Source: Haliscomenobacter sp. (GTDB lineage: Bacteria; Bacteroidota; Bacteroidia; Chitinophagales; Saprospiraceae). Taken from it: a stretch of DNA of 64,000 bases. The stretch spans positions 434,001-498,000 of the forward strand of contig JADJHZ010000003.1 in assembly GCA_016707205.1 (NCBI GenBank). The letters run 5' to 3'. The notes below the pieces were generated by a model that worked only from the letters and a program-made list of their open reading frames with translations, was not told where the DNA came from and did not search any database. The translations under genes were made by a program, and so were the position numbers. The first letter of the stretch is position 1; each line of letters begins with the position of its first letter. Below, piece by piece: positions 40,302-49,512 of the stretch.

Positions 40302-41195
40302 ATGAAAATTGCAGTCAAAGGTATTGCCTTCTTTTTCGCCCTGGTTTGCATAGCGTCCCTTTCCAACGCACAGACGCTGCCCGGCAACATCATCACGGAA
40401 TCCGGCATGCAAATGCGCCCCGCCCCCCTCGACGATATCGTCGAAAACACCACCGCCATGAAACGGCGCGTCATCCCTTATGAAGCACCCCGTGAGGCGG
40501 ACATTTTTTGGAAAAAACGCATTTGGCGCGTCATCGACGTTCGGGAGAAAATGAACCTTCCTTTCGCCTATCCGCCGCGTCCACTCCTGCAAATTCTCAT
40601 CGACGCTGCAAATAAAGGCGTGGAAGATCCCGAAAACCCCCTGCCTCCCCTCCGCGTTTTCACTGAAGAGGACTTTTTGCAGGAAATGGATACCGCCACC
40701 TTGGCTTCTATCCTGTTCCAGGTCGATACCGTCACCGTTACCGACCCGGAAACCTATCTCCCCCGCCAGGAGATCATCCGCAACGATATCAACTTCGAAG
40801 ACGTTCAGCGGTACCGCGTGAAGGAGATCTGGTTCTTCGACAAGGAATCTTCCACTATGCAGGTTCGCATCCTTGGCTTTGCCCCCGTCAAACCGGTGAA
40901 AGCCGATAATGGCGACATCATCGGCGAACGCCCCATGTTCTGGGTCTACTACCCCGAAGCCCGCGATTACCTCGCCCGCGAACGCGTGTTCAATGCCGGC
41001 AACGACGCCAGCCCCATGTCCTGGGAAGATATTATGGAGATGCGCTTCTTCTCCAGCTACATCTACAAATCCTCCAACGTGAAGGATTCGCGCCTTCAGG
41101 ATCAGTTCCCCGACAGCCGCCGCGACCTCCTGATGGAAGCCGAAAAAATCAAACAAGAGATCTTCAACTTCGAACAAGATCTTTGGACCTACTAG
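40302..41195 (+). CDS. gldN: Type IX secretion/gliding protein GldN (PorN)
   Basis: The start at 40302 gives a clean signal peptide (MKIAVKGIAFFFALVCIASL, cut after SNA); the in-frame ATG at 40245 would place 19 polar residues before it. The mature ~275-residue protein contains IFWKKRIWRVIDVREKMNLP, YRVKEIWFFDKESSTMQVRI and PMFWVYYPEARDYLA, all diagnostic for GldN/PorN. It forms the 33-subunit-type periplasmic ring with GldK. Last gene of the operon; its stop is followed by a heptad array and hairpin. Confidence 0.94.
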   Translation: MKIAVKGIAFFFALVCIASLSNAQTLPGNIITESGMQMRPAPLDDIVENTTAMKRRVIPYEAPREADIFWKKRIWRVIDVREKMNLPFAYPPRPLLQILIDAANKGVEDPENPLPPLRVFTEEDFLQEMDTATLASILFQVDTVTVTDPETYLPRQEIIRNDINFEDVQRYRVKEIWFFDKESSTMQVRILGFAPVKPVKADNGDIIGERPMFWVYYPEARDYLARERVFNAGNDASPMSWEDIMEMRFFSSYIYKSSNVKDSRLQDQFPDSRRDLLMEAEKIKQEIFNFEQDLWTY

Positions 41196-41199
41196 TTTG

Positions 41200-41313
41200 T
41201 TGGACGTTGGACGTTAGACATTGGAGATCGGAAAGAGAGGAGGGGAAGTCGGTTACCGTACTTCCCCTCCTCTTTTCTAATATACAGCTACCTCTAACGT
41301 CTAATGTCTACAA
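41200..41313. repeat. Heptad-word hairpin array 6 with inner terminator (TCTAANN family)
   Basis: The left arm is TTGGACG, TTGGACG, TTAGACA, TTGGAGA (41200-41227), starting 4 nt after the gldN stop. The right arm is TCTAACG, TCTAATG, TCTACAA (41293-41313), which includes the TAG stop of the converging helicase gene (41308-41310). Between them is a strong GC-rich hairpin (agaggaggggaagt 41236-41249, acttcccctcctct 41260-41273) followed by a T-rich tract: a probable terminator for both genes. Confidence 0.85.
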
Positions 41314-43209
41314 CATGTATTCCCAGGCGGTATGGTAGCCGCCTACTTCTTCGCAATACTCCAGGAAGGCGAGGTAAAAAGGGTTTCGCCCAATGGTAGC
41401 GCTGTCTCCTACCAGGATCAATTGTTTTCGGGCGCGGGTCATGGCGACGTTCATGCGGCGATAATCCTGCAGAAAGCCAATATCGCCTTTGGCATTGGAT
41501 CGGACAAGGGAAATGTACACGATGTCTTTTTCCTGCCCCTGAAAGCCGTCGATGGTATTGACGGCAATGGGCCTTGTGCTGAGCAGGGGGTCTTCGTCCA
41601 GCGTTTGGCGGATAAGCAGGGCTTGCTCGCGATAAGGGGAAATAACGGCCACCGAGGGATATTCTTTTTCTACAAAAGCGTCCTCCAGGAGGTATAGATG
41701 TTCCCGCACAATGCGAAATTCATCGGGGTTGGAACGGCTCTGATAGGCCGGATGGACTTTCTCTTCAAATCCGCATCCCGCCGTATCGATGAATACCAGG
41801 GGAAAATTGGAAGGAATGGGCAGCCAACGGTTCCGCACTTCTTCTGCGGCTTGGAGCTGGTTCTGGTAAAACTGCCGGTTGGAGAATCCCATGATCACCT
41901 CGTTCATCCGGTACTGCACCTGGAGCAAGGCGACTTCAGGCAAGCGGTTCAGGCATTTCTCCATCAACGTAATATGAAACCCGCCGCGTTGGGCTTCCAC
42001 GGATTTCACGGTGGGGGGAAGCTGAAAGGGGTCTCCGGCAAGGACGACCCGGGAAGCTTTGGCAATGGGGATCCAGGTCGCGGGTTCCAAAGCCTGCGCG
42101 GCTTCGTCGATCACCACCGTACGAAATTTCCGGCCTTCCAACACCGGGTGGGCGGCCCCAACCAGCGTACAGGCAATGACCTGCGCCGAATCGAGGATCT
42201 GATCGATCAGGCGTTCTTCCAATTGGTTGGCCCAGGCGGAAAGTTCGTTGGCTTCCTGAAACAGCCGCTGTTTTTCCATTCGCTCCTCCGCACCGTACGA
42301 CCGACGGTAGCGGTTCGCCTGCCTGCGCAACTCCGCCGCCTGGATTTTGACCTTGCGAATATTTTTGCTTTCCGGGTGGTTGGCCACCAAGGCATCCAGG
42401 GTATGGTTAACCAGATTTTCGTCGACGCGGGAGATATTTCCCACGCGGACCACGTCCAGCCCTTCGGCCGCCAGGCGCTCCGTGAGCAGGTCCACCGCCG
42501 TATTGCTGGGCGCCGCCACCAGGATCGTCTGCTCTGTGCCTGCGAGCAGCCGGATAGCTTGCACCAGCGTCGTCGTTTTTCCCGTACCCGGCGGACCATG
42601 GACTACAGCCACATCCCGAGCCGAAAGGATATGCCGTACGGCGGCCACCTGGGAGGGATTCAGCACGGGGATCTCCACCTCTCCAGTTAACGGGGAATGC
42701 TCCGGCAATTTTTTCCCTAAAAAAACCGACCGCAGCTCCGCCAGCCTTCCCTTCTGGGCCGTCATCACCTTATGCACAGCTTTTTCCATTTCCTGGTAGG
42801 TCCGTTCGTCAAAACTGATTTCAACGGCAAGCTGACCGGTATCTATCCATTCCGGAATATCTCTGGCATTCAAAATGATCCGCATATGGTCTTTGTCGAC
42901 ATAATAAACCACCCCGCTTCGCTCGGGGTGCTTGGCGCCAGCTGCCAGGGACGACAACACGACGGTCTTTCCTGCGCGGAACTGGTGTTCCATGCCTTTG
43001 GATGCCGTGCGCTGGACAACGACGAAGGCCCGCTCCCCTATTGCGTACCCTTTCTGAACCACCTGGAGCGGAAACCAGGCATATCCCTCTTTTCGGCGCT
43101 GCTCCAGGGGCATCTGTGCCATTTTTCGCCGGTATTGTTCAAAATCTTCTTCTTTTTCCTGTTTAAGCAGGGTCAATAATCGCTCAAATTCCTGTATCGG
43201 TTCGTTCAT
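41308..43209 (-). CDS. Superfamily 1 (IGHMBP2/Upf1-like) helicase
   Basis: The 633-residue cytosolic ATPase has all SF1B-type motifs in order: Walker A VVHGPPGTGKTTTLVQAI (about 203), VAAPSNTAVDLLTERL, Walker B VVIDEAAQALEPATWI, GDPFQLPPTVKS, LQVQYRMNEVIMGFSN, TIDGFQGQEKDIVYISLVRS and RRMNVAMTRARKQLILVGD. The N-terminal ~190 residues form the stalk and OB-like region. Relatives unwind DNA or RNA; the specific role in bacteria is not settled. Its start lies 189 nt from the divergent ABC transporter. The stop codon is inside heptad array 6. Confidence 0.92.
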   Translation of the reverse strand: MNEPIQEFERLLTLLKQEKEEDFEQYRRKMAQMPLEQRRKEGYAWFPLQVVQKGYAIGERAFVVVQRTASKGMEHQFRAGKTVVLSSLAAGAKHPERSGVVYYVDKDHMRIILNARDIPEWIDTGQLAVEISFDERTYQEMEKAVHKVMTAQKGRLAELRSVFLGKKLPEHSPLTGEVEIPVLNPSQVAAVRHILSARDVAVVHGPPGTGKTTTLVQAIRLLAGTEQTILVAAPSNTAVDLLTERLAAEGLDVVRVGNISRVDENLVNHTLDALVANHPESKNIRKVKIQAAELRRQANRYRRSYGAEERMEKQRLFQEANELSAWANQLEERLIDQILDSAQVIACTLVGAAHPVLEGRKFRTVVIDEAAQALEPATWIPIAKASRVVLAGDPFQLPPTVKSVEAQRGGFHITLMEKCLNRLPEVALLQVQYRMNEVIMGFSNRQFYQNQLQAAEEVRNRWLPIPSNFPLVFIDTAGCGFEEKVHPAYQSRSNPDEFRIVREHLYLLEDAFVEKEYPSVAVISPYREQALLIRQTLDEDPLLSTRPIAVNTIDGFQGQEKDIVYISLVRSNAKGDIGFLQDYRRMNVAMTRARKQLILVGDSATIGRNPFYLAFLEYCEEVGGYHTAWEYML

Positions 43210-43363
43210 GCCAAGTTGGGGGAAAGGAAGGTGAATAAACGTAGGTTAAACAGAAATCGCCTTCCTGAGGTTTTCAAAATAGTTTGCATGCAAAGGGAAG
43301 CTCACAAAAAAAGTGTAGGATAGCCCTTTACCGGCATGCGGCCAAAATACGAATGTTTTATTC

Positions 43364-43393
43364 TTGACGCGAAGTGGTTTTGGTATAACTTAC
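43364..43393 (+). promoter_or_regulatory. Candidate promoter of the ABC transporter
   Basis: TTG (43364-43366), 19-nt spacer and TAACTTAC (43386-43393; weak -7) end only 4 nt before ATG 43398. If used, the message would be leaderless or nearly so. Confidence 0.35.
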
Positions 43394-43397
43394 AGGC

Positions 43398-45215
43398 ATG
43401 GCAACGAGCAAAGATTCAACTCCTTTTAAGGAGCAATTTCATTCCCTTAGAAATCTCCCCCCTTTTTTCCACAGCATCTGGAAAACCAGTCCGCCGCTAA
43501 CCCTGGCCAATACCCTGCTGCGGCTTCTGAAATCCGGAATTCCTTTGCTCGTGTTGTATACCGGCAAGCTCATCATCGACGAGATCGTGCGGCTGTTGGA
43601 TGCCCCGGAAAAAGACTTACAGCACCTTTGGTGGCTTCTGGGCGCCGAAATGGGCCTTACGATCCTGTCCGAACTCCTCAACCGGGGGATTGCGCTCACC
43701 GACGCGCTGCTTGGCGACTTATTCTCCAACCAGACCTCGGCCGACATCATGCGTCACGCCTCCACCCTGGATCTGTACCAGTTTGAAAACCCCGAATTTT
43801 ACGACAAACTGGAGCGCGCGCGCCGACAGACCAACGGGCGGACGGTATTGATGTCTCAAGTGCTATCTCAAATCCAGGACATCATCACGGTGTTCTTCCT
43901 GGGGGCGGGCTTGGTAGCCTTTAACCCCTGGCTGATCCTGATTCTGATCGTAGCGGTGATTCCGGCGTTTATCGGGGAAAGCTACTTCAACCAGCAGTCG
44001 TATTCCCTTAGCCGGGGGTGGACTCCCGAGCGCCGGGAACTCGATTACCTGCGCTATATCGGCGCCAGCGACGAGACGGCCAAGGAGGTCAAGATCTTTA
44101 ACTTATCCGGCTTTCTGACCGAGCGGTTTCGGGAGCTCTCGCATAAATACTACCTCGCCAACCGCCAGATCGCCGTGCGCCGGTCGCTCTGGGGGAGTTT
44201 GTTGTCTTCCCTCGGCATCCTGGCTTACTACGGGGCTTACGCGCTGATTGCCCTCCAGACGGTCAACGGACTGATCAGCCTCGGTACGCTGACCTTTCTG
44301 GCCGGTTCCTTCAACCGCATGCACAGCATGCTGGAAGGGATCATGAACCGGTTTTCGCGGATCACCGAAAGCGCCCTTTACCTCCGGGATCTGTTCGATT
44401 TTTTTGCCATTCAGCCGGCCATTGTTTCCGCCACGGGGAGCCTCCCCTTCCCCGAAAAACTCCAGTCCGGATTTATTTTCGAGAACGTCAGCTTTAAATA
44501 TCCCAATTCCACTCGATGGGCCGTGCGCGATTTGAGTTTTCACCTCCAGGTCGGAGAAAAGCTCGCCCTCGTCGGGGAAAACGGGGCCGGAAAAACGACC
44601 ATTGTCAAGCTCCTGGCCCGGCTCTACGACCCCACCGAAGGGCGTATCCTGATCGACGGCGTGGATATCCGGAATTACGACCTGAACTCCCTGCGCAACC
44701 AAATCGGGATTATTTTCCAGGATTACATCCGCTTCCAGCTCTCCGCAGGAGAAAACATCGCTGTTGGGCATATTGAACAATACGACGACAACCAACGAAT
44801 CGCTGAAGCGGCGCAAAAAAGCCTGGCAGATCAAGTTATCGATCAGTTACCTAAAGGATACCAGCAGTTGCTCGGAAAGCGGTTCGCCGATGGCGTGGAA
44901 CTTTCCGGAGGCCAATGGCAAAAAATCGCCCTGGCCCGCGCTTACCTCCGCAACGCCCAACTCCTCATCCTCGACGAGCCTACCTCCGCCCTCGATGCCC
45001 GCGCCGAACACGAGGTGTTCCAGCGCTTCGCCGAACTCATCCAGGGGAAATCCGCCGTGCTCATCTCCCACCGCTTCTCCACCGTCCGCATGGCCGATCG
45101 CATTCTCGTCCTGGAAAACGGCCGCCTCCTGGAAATCGGCTCCCACGCCGAACTCCTCGAAAAAGAAGGGAAATATGCGGAATTGTTTAATTTGCAAGCG
45201 CAGGGGTATGTTTGA
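43398..45215 (+). CDS. ABC transporter, fused permease and ATPase (exporter type)
   Basis: A 605-residue half-transporter. The first ~330 residues form the six-helix exporter permease domain (LVLYTGKLIIDEIVRLL, ITVFFLGAGLVAFNPWLILI). The ATPase follows with Walker A LVGENGAGKTTIVKLL, Q-loop NQIGIIFQDYIRF, signature LSGGQWQKIALARAY, Walker B LLILDEPTSALDARAE and the H-loop AVLISHRFSTV. It would work as a homodimer in the inner membrane; the substrate is unknown. It appears monocistronic; an octad repeat array starts 2 nt after its stop. Confidence 0.93.
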   Translation: MATSKDSTPFKEQFHSLRNLPPFFHSIWKTSPPLTLANTLLRLLKSGIPLLVLYTGKLIIDEIVRLLDAPEKDLQHLWWLLGAEMGLTILSELLNRGIALTDALLGDLFSNQTSADIMRHASTLDLYQFENPEFYDKLERARRQTNGRTVLMSQVLSQIQDIITVFFLGAGLVAFNPWLILILIVAVIPAFIGESYFNQQSYSLSRGWTPERRELDYLRYIGASDETAKEVKIFNLSGFLTERFRELSHKYYLANRQIAVRRSLWGSLLSSLGILAYYGAYALIALQTVNGLISLGTLTFLAGSFNRMHSMLEGIMNRFSRITESALYLRDLFDFFAIQPAIVSATGSLPFPEKLQSGFIFENVSFKYPNSTRWAVRDLSFHLQVGEKLALVGENGAGKTTIVKLLARLYDPTEGRILIDGVDIRNYDLNSLRNQIGIIFQDYIRFQLSAGENIAVGHIEQYDDNQRIAEAAQKSLADQVIDQLPKGYQQLLGKRFADGVELSGGQWQKIALARAYLRNAQLLILDEPTSALDARAEHEVFQRFAELIQGKSAVLISHRFSTVRMADRILVLENGRLLEIGSHAELLEKEGKYAELFNLQAQGYV

Positions 45216-45216
45216 A

Positions 45217-45284
45217 GTAGCGGAGCGAAGGAGCGAAGTAACCTCGTTACCTCGCTACCTCGTTACTCCGCTACTCCGTTACTC
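45217..45284. repeat. Octad-word hairpin array 7 (GTAGCGGA / CTCGTTAC)
   Basis: The left arm is GTAGCGGA, GCGAAGGA, GCGAAGTA (45217-45240). The right arm is CTCGTTAC, CTCGCTAC, CTCGTTAC, TCCGCTAC, TCCGTTAC (45243-45282). gtagcggag (45217-45225) pairs exactly with 45266-45274. It begins 2 nt after the ABC transporter stop, in the gap before the rhodanese gene on the same strand. Confidence 0.8.
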
Positions 45285-45351
45285 TTTTCTGTAACCCACA
45301 TCACCCACCAAATCAGGCACAATCCAGATCTTTGGCAAAATTTTATGGACC

Positions 45352-45666
45352 ATGTTTAGAAAACTACTGGAACGGCTGTTCGGCCCGCCGTTAGATATCA
45401 AGGGTTTGGTGAAAAACCGCAAGGCGATCATCCTGGACGTTCGAACGGTACCTGAATTCAGGACAGGGCACGCTAAGGGATCCAAAAACATCCCCTTGCA
45501 CGAGCTAAAAAGTAAAATGGAGGAGCTCAAAAAGCAGAAACGACCTATCGTAGCTTGTTGCCGCTCTGGCAACCGGAGCGGAACAGCGGCACGCATCCTG
45601 CGCGCTTCCGGGATCGAAGCCTACAATGGAGGAAGCTGGCAAAACGTGCAGCGGAATATTTCTTAA
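45352..45666 (+). CDS. Single-domain rhodanese-like protein
   Basis: A 104-residue protein with a rhodanese fold: AIILDVRTVPEFRTGHAKGS, KNIPLHELKS and the active-site loop IVACCRSGNRSGTAARIL, whose second cysteine takes the persulfide sulfur. The end YNGGSWQNVQ is typical. Such proteins move sulfane sulfur or handle cyanide and thiosulfate. A membrane-like N-terminus is absent, so it is cytosolic. It converges on the GT2 gene across a heptad array. Confidence 0.88.
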   Translation: MFRKLLERLFGPPLDIKGLVKNRKAIILDVRTVPEFRTGHAKGSKNIPLHELKSKMEELKKQKRPIVACCRSGNRSGTAARILRASGIEAYNGGSWQNVQRNIS

Positions 45667-45690
45667 GGCGCGAAAGGGCGTGAGAAAAGA

Positions 45691-45749
45691 GGCGTAAGGC
45701 AAAAGGCGTAAGGAAATAAATCCCTACGCCTTTTGCCTTTTGCCTTACG
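45691..45749. repeat. Heptad-word hairpin array 8 (GGCGTAA / CCTTACG)
   Basis: The left arm is GGCGTAA, GGCAAAA, GGCGTAA (45691-45711), preceded by looser related words that start right after the rhodanese stop (45666). The right arm is CCCTACG, CCTTTTG, CCTTTTG, CCTTACG (45722-45749). A 17-bp perfect pairing joins 45691-45707 and 45735-45751. It lies between convergent rhodanese and GT2 genes. Confidence 0.85.
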
Positions 45750-45791
45750 CCCTATCCAGGGGTTTCCTGGCTGGCGGTCCTCCTGAACGGG

Positions 45792-47408
45792 TTAAGCTGT
45801 GGCGGTGCGTTTGGCGTCCTTCCAGGTTTGGAGGAAGACCATTCCGTAACCGAAAGTCAGCATACCATGGTAAACCAGGAACGTGGTTTCTCCCCAGTAG
45901 GCGCCCCAAATAGCGGCTATGCCGAAATACATGGTCAGGAAGCCCTCCATGATGGTCGTCCAGCTAAGCTCCTGCATCACGTATTTGTTGGCTTTGAGGC
46001 TGGGATCTTTGCTCGCCTGGATGTTAAACTTGGGCGTGCGTACGAAAGGCGACTTTTTACCCCGCCACCCTTCGATCACTGCAATCATATTGTGCAGGGA
46101 CAAGCCCATGGAAAGCGCCAGGAACGTCGGAAACAAGGTAATGTATTTGAAAATGGCTTTAGGCAGGGATTCCTTGCGCACGGGCGATTGGATATTCGCC
46201 ACGTAGAATACCGCAGCCACCACCAGCAGACCCACCAGGAAGCCAGTGAACGAATCCTTATCGAAGCCGTAGTTCAGCGCCAGGTGGTTGATGGTATAGA
46301 CCAGTGGAACGCTGGAAACCCCCAGGATAAACACGATCACAAAGATCGAGCTGGCCATGAGGTGCATGCTGGCATGGAGTTTCTTTCCAAACGGAAGGCT
46401 GGAATTCCAGATCGTGGGCAGCATTTTCTTGGCGGTCTCGGCGCCGCCTTTCATCCAGCGGAATTGCTGGGAGCGGTAGCTGTTCATCTCGGCGGGAAGC
46501 TCCGCCGGAGCGCCGATATCTTCGAGGAACTTGATCTTATAGCCTTTCAACTGCGCGCGGATGCTCAGGTCGAGGTCTTCGGTCAGCGTATCGGCTTCCC
46601 AACCGCCGGCATCTTCGATAGCCTGGCGGCGCCACAAGCCGGCGGTGCCGTTAAACTGAAGGAAGTTGTTGCCTTCCATGCGGCCCACCTGTTCTACGGT
46701 GAAGTGCACGTTGAGCTGAAACGCCTGCAGGCGGGTGAGCAGCGAATAATCTTCGTTGATGTGCTCCCATCGGGTTTGGACCACGCCGACGCGCTCATCC
46801 TGGAAATGGGGAACGGTGCGGCGGAGGAAATCCGGGCGGGGAAGGAAATCGGCGTCGAAAATGGCCATGAACTCGCCCTTGGCGAACTCCATCCCGTCTT
46901 TGAGCGCCCCAGCCTTGTACCCTTTGCGCACTTTACGTCGGATTTGCTCAATATTAAAGCCCAACGCCTTGTAGTAGTTGACCTTGTTGCGCACCAGTTC
47001 CTGGGTCTCGTCGGTAGAATCGTCCAGAACATGGATCTCAAAGCGGTCTTTTGGATAGTCGAACTGGGCGATGTTGTCGATCAGGCGCTCGACCACATAC
47101 TGCTCGTTGTACAGCGGAAGCTGCACCGTAACAAAAGGGAACTCCTGGGAGTCGTCGTCTCCCTCTTCCTGAAACGAAAAACCGGAAGCGGAACGCTGCT
47201 GGGATGAAATCCCGCCTTCTGCTCCAACCAAAGCGGCGACGGCTACTTTCTGGGCCGCTTTAGCTCCTGATGGATGGGAAAGCAGCTTCTTCCGTTTGGA
47301 GTGGCGAAGGTAGTTGTATAAAATCCCAAACTGGGCTAAGCCAAACACCGTAACATAGGTAAGGGAAATCAGGTAAATCCCTAAGGACAAAAATCCAATT
47401 GCGGACAT
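45792..47408 (-). CDS. Membrane family 2 glycosyltransferase
   Basis: A 538-residue processive-type GT2: N-terminal helix (about 5-27), catalytic domain with IHVLDDSTDETQE, FMAIFDADFLPRPDF (DxD), LTEDLDLSIRAQ (TED) and QQFRWMKGG (Q-x-x-R-W), then four or more C-terminal helices (SIFVIVFILGVSSVPLVYTI, FTGFLVGLLVVAAVFYV and others). This layout is that of cellulose-synthase/glucomannan-synthase-like enzymes that make and export a polysaccharide from nucleotide sugars. The loop near residues 50-85 is Ala/Gly/Ser-rich and variable. No partner gene is adjacent; the sugar is unknown. Confidence 0.9.
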   Translation of the reverse strand: MSAIGFLSLGIYLISLTYVTVFGLAQFGILYNYLRHSKRKKLLSHPSGAKAAQKVAVAALVGAEGGISSQQRSASGFSFQEEGDDDSQEFPFVTVQLPLYNEQYVVERLIDNIAQFDYPKDRFEIHVLDDSTDETQELVRNKVNYYKALGFNIEQIRRKVRKGYKAGALKDGMEFAKGEFMAIFDADFLPRPDFLRRTVPHFQDERVGVVQTRWEHINEDYSLLTRLQAFQLNVHFTVEQVGRMEGNNFLQFNGTAGLWRRQAIEDAGGWEADTLTEDLDLSIRAQLKGYKIKFLEDIGAPAELPAEMNSYRSQQFRWMKGGAETAKKMLPTIWNSSLPFGKKLHASMHLMASSIFVIVFILGVSSVPLVYTINHLALNYGFDKDSFTGFLVGLLVVAAVFYVANIQSPVRKESLPKAIFKYITLFPTFLALSMGLSLHNMIAVIEGWRGKKSPFVRTPKFNIQASKDPSLKANKYVMQELSWTTIMEGFLTMYFGIAAIWGAYWGETTFLVYHGMLTFGYGMVFLQTWKDAKRTATA

Positions 47409-47909
47409 GTGTTAAAAATGAGGTTTTACAAAAAAGCACCTAATCCAAATCACGTTACCAATAACGTTTTTCTTCGGCAGAAAATCACGGAGTTGAAAAA
47501 AAATTCCGGATTTCATTCCTGCCCCAATGCCTTGACTTACGTCTCGGAGCGTTGGCGCTGGCAGGGCCATATTCGGTTGTATTTCAGGGATCAACTGCAA
47601 TTTGCTATAGAACGAAAAAAACCAAAATTAGTTTCATTGCCGGTTAAAGGCAAAAAAACAGCCCTAACCACCCTTTAAACAGGCGATTCTCCAGCGAAGG
47701 AACGTCCTGTTTTCGCTACAAAGGTAAGAGAATTCGTTTCATCGCACTACTTTCCGCAGAAACATATTTGAGGCGCAATTCCGGCTTCTAATGCAACGGG
47801 GCGTTTTTCCATCTTGCCGCCAAATAAATTTGGCGGTTACCGCCGGTTCGCCCAAAAATGTCCAGTAGTGTGGTATATCTTTATGCCCTAAGAAACGCAA
47901 AACGTCACC
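47409..47909. other. 501-nt divergent intergenic region
   Basis: The gap lies between the divergent starts of the GT2 and beta-helix lipoprotein genes. Visible signals are a minus-strand TACCTTTG (47726-47719), which would give the GT2 message a leader of about 300 nt, and a plus-strand TATCTTTA (47876-47883). Short frames of 62-89 residues in both directions look like chance. No RNA family is recognised. Confidence 0.5.
47876..47883 (+). promoter_or_regulatory. Near-consensus -7 element TATCTTTA before the beta-helix lipoprotein gene
   Basis: TAnnTTTA lies 26 nt upstream of ATG 47910. The last base differs from the consensus G, and no -33 TTG is seen. Confidence 0.35.
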
Positions 47910-49412
47910 ATGAACAAGATCCTGTTCTTCCTTTTTTCTGCTGCCTTGCTTGTTGGTTTTTCCTCCTGCGACCCCGACGAGGACTTCATTACTGATGGGA
48001 GCGCCAAACTGGAATTCTCGCTGGATACGCTTCGTTTTGATACGGTATTCACCGAGTTGGGATCGGCAACCCGATCGTTTAAGGTCTATAACCGCAACAG
48101 CCGGCCTGTCCGGGTTTCCAGGGTCTTTTTCCTCAACAGTTCCAAAATCAAGTTCCGGATGAATGCCGACGGCTACCCGGGCAACGACATCGAAAACGTG
48201 GAGATTGGCGCCAACGACAGCATCTACGTGTTTGCCGAAGTGACCATCGACCCCAACCAGCCGCTTTCCGTCAGTCCTTTCGTCATTGAGGATAAAATCG
48301 TTTTTGAAACCAACGGCAACCTCCAGGAAGTCAAGGTAGAAGCCTGGGGCCAAAACGCCAATTATTTTCCAAGCCGCTTCAACAAAGGCGTCCCCGTTGT
48401 ACTCACCTGCCGCAACAACGAAATTTCCTGGAACGACCCCAAGCCTTATGTGATCTACGGCGAGGTGTTTATTGACAGCTGCACCCTGAATATCCCCGCC
48501 GGCACGCGGATTTATGTGCATGGGGGCATTGCCCGGAATGAATTCTTCGGCGTGTTCAACGACGGCATTTTGTACACCCTGACCAACGGAAGGATTCGCG
48601 TTCTGGGGACCAAAGACAAGCCGGTCATTATCCAGGGCGACCGGTTGGAGGAACCGTTTTTGGACGATCCGGGGCAATGGACCGGCATCATCCTCGGCAA
48701 AGGGAGCAAAGGCAACGTAATCGAATATGCTACGATCCGCAACAGCAATTTCGGGGTGTACGCCGACTCCGCCGCCTCCCTGGAGATTCGCAACACGCAG
48801 ATCTACAACACCTCGAGCAGTGGGCTGATCGGCGTTCGCAGCAACATCACGGCCGAGAATTGCCTGATCTACAACAACCAGGGCAACTCCCTGCTCCTAG
48901 CCCACGGGGGCGACTACCTCTTCACCTATTGCACCATCGCCAGCTATGGCGTGAACGCAGCCGCGTTCTCCGCCAGCAACTTTCTTTGTTACGACGACCC
49001 GCTGATCTGCAAACAGCGCAGCGAATACCGGCTCAACGCGCGGTTCCGCAACAGCATCCTCTTTGGGTCATTGAAAGACCAGCTCCGCCTCAACGACATT
49101 TCCGGCGGGCAGCCGGCCTGGATGTTCAACGTAAAACTGGAAAACTGCGTGGTCAAAGTGGAAGAGCTCATCAAAGAGCAAAATAACCGCTACGCCCGCT
49201 TCTTTGAGGACTTCTGCACCGATTGCATCAACGGCAAAAATACCGACAAGCTGTTTGAAGACCCGAACAAAGACCTGTACCAACTGGATTCCCTGTCCAT
49301 CGCCCTGGGCAAAGGCTTGCCCATACTCTCCCCCCGCAAGATCGACATCGACCTCCTGGGCAATCCCCGCGACGCTCAAAAGCCCGACATCGGCTGCTTC
49401 GAGAAGAAGTAG
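47910..49412 (+). CDS. Right-handed beta-helix lipoprotein
   Basis: A 500-residue envelope lipoprotein: MNKILFFLFSAALLVGFSSC with lipobox Cys20. Residues about 30-150 form a beta-sandwich (FKVYNRNSRPVRVSRVFF), and about 170-400 carry beta-helix rungs (GRIRVLGTKDKPVIIQGD, EYATIRNSNFGVYADSAASL, RNTQIYNTSSSGLIGVRSN, ENCLIYNNQGNSLLLAHGGD). Many Bacteroidota have such proteins of unknown ligand; no catalytic residues can be named. The last ~60 residues contain a paired-cysteine FCTDCINGKN loop and the common ending PDIGCFE. A gene-less repeat element begins 16 nt after the stop. Confidence 0.82.
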   Translation: MNKILFFLFSAALLVGFSSCDPDEDFITDGSAKLEFSLDTLRFDTVFTELGSATRSFKVYNRNSRPVRVSRVFFLNSSKIKFRMNADGYPGNDIENVEIGANDSIYVFAEVTIDPNQPLSVSPFVIEDKIVFETNGNLQEVKVEAWGQNANYFPSRFNKGVPVVLTCRNNEISWNDPKPYVIYGEVFIDSCTLNIPAGTRIYVHGGIARNEFFGVFNDGILYTLTNGRIRVLGTKDKPVIIQGDRLEEPFLDDPGQWTGIILGKGSKGNVIEYATIRNSNFGVYADSAASLEIRNTQIYNTSSSGLIGVRSNITAENCLIYNNQGNSLLLAHGGDYLFTYCTIASYGVNAAAFSASNFLCYDDPLICKQRSEYRLNARFRNSILFGSLKDQLRLNDISGGQPAWMFNVKLENCVVKVEELIKEQNNRYARFFEDFCTDCINGKNTDKLFEDPNKDLYQLDSLSIALGKGLPILSPRKIDIDLLGNPRDAQKPDIGCFEKK

Positions 49413-49428
49413 GACTGTCTCAACAGGA

Positions 49429-49500
49429 GACTTGTTGCGGTGGGAATCAACGCGGGTAAAAAAGGGCTATTATCTACCACGCTGACCCCCACAACAAGTC
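49429..49500. mobile_element. Short AGACTTGTTG-type inverted-repeat element (copy 1)
   Basis: The ends gacttgttgcggtggg and cccccacaacaagtc form an imperfect inverted repeat around about 40 nt that includes taccacgctgaccc. The same ends and the same internal block recur at 57607-57768. It carries no gene. Confidence 0.55.
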
Positions 49501-49512
49501 CAGGCTAAAACA

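Noticed and set aside
47409..47678. 89-residue frame between the GT2 and beta-helix genes
   Set aside because: No family, composition like non-coding DNA, and it starts at the first base after the divergent GT2 start.
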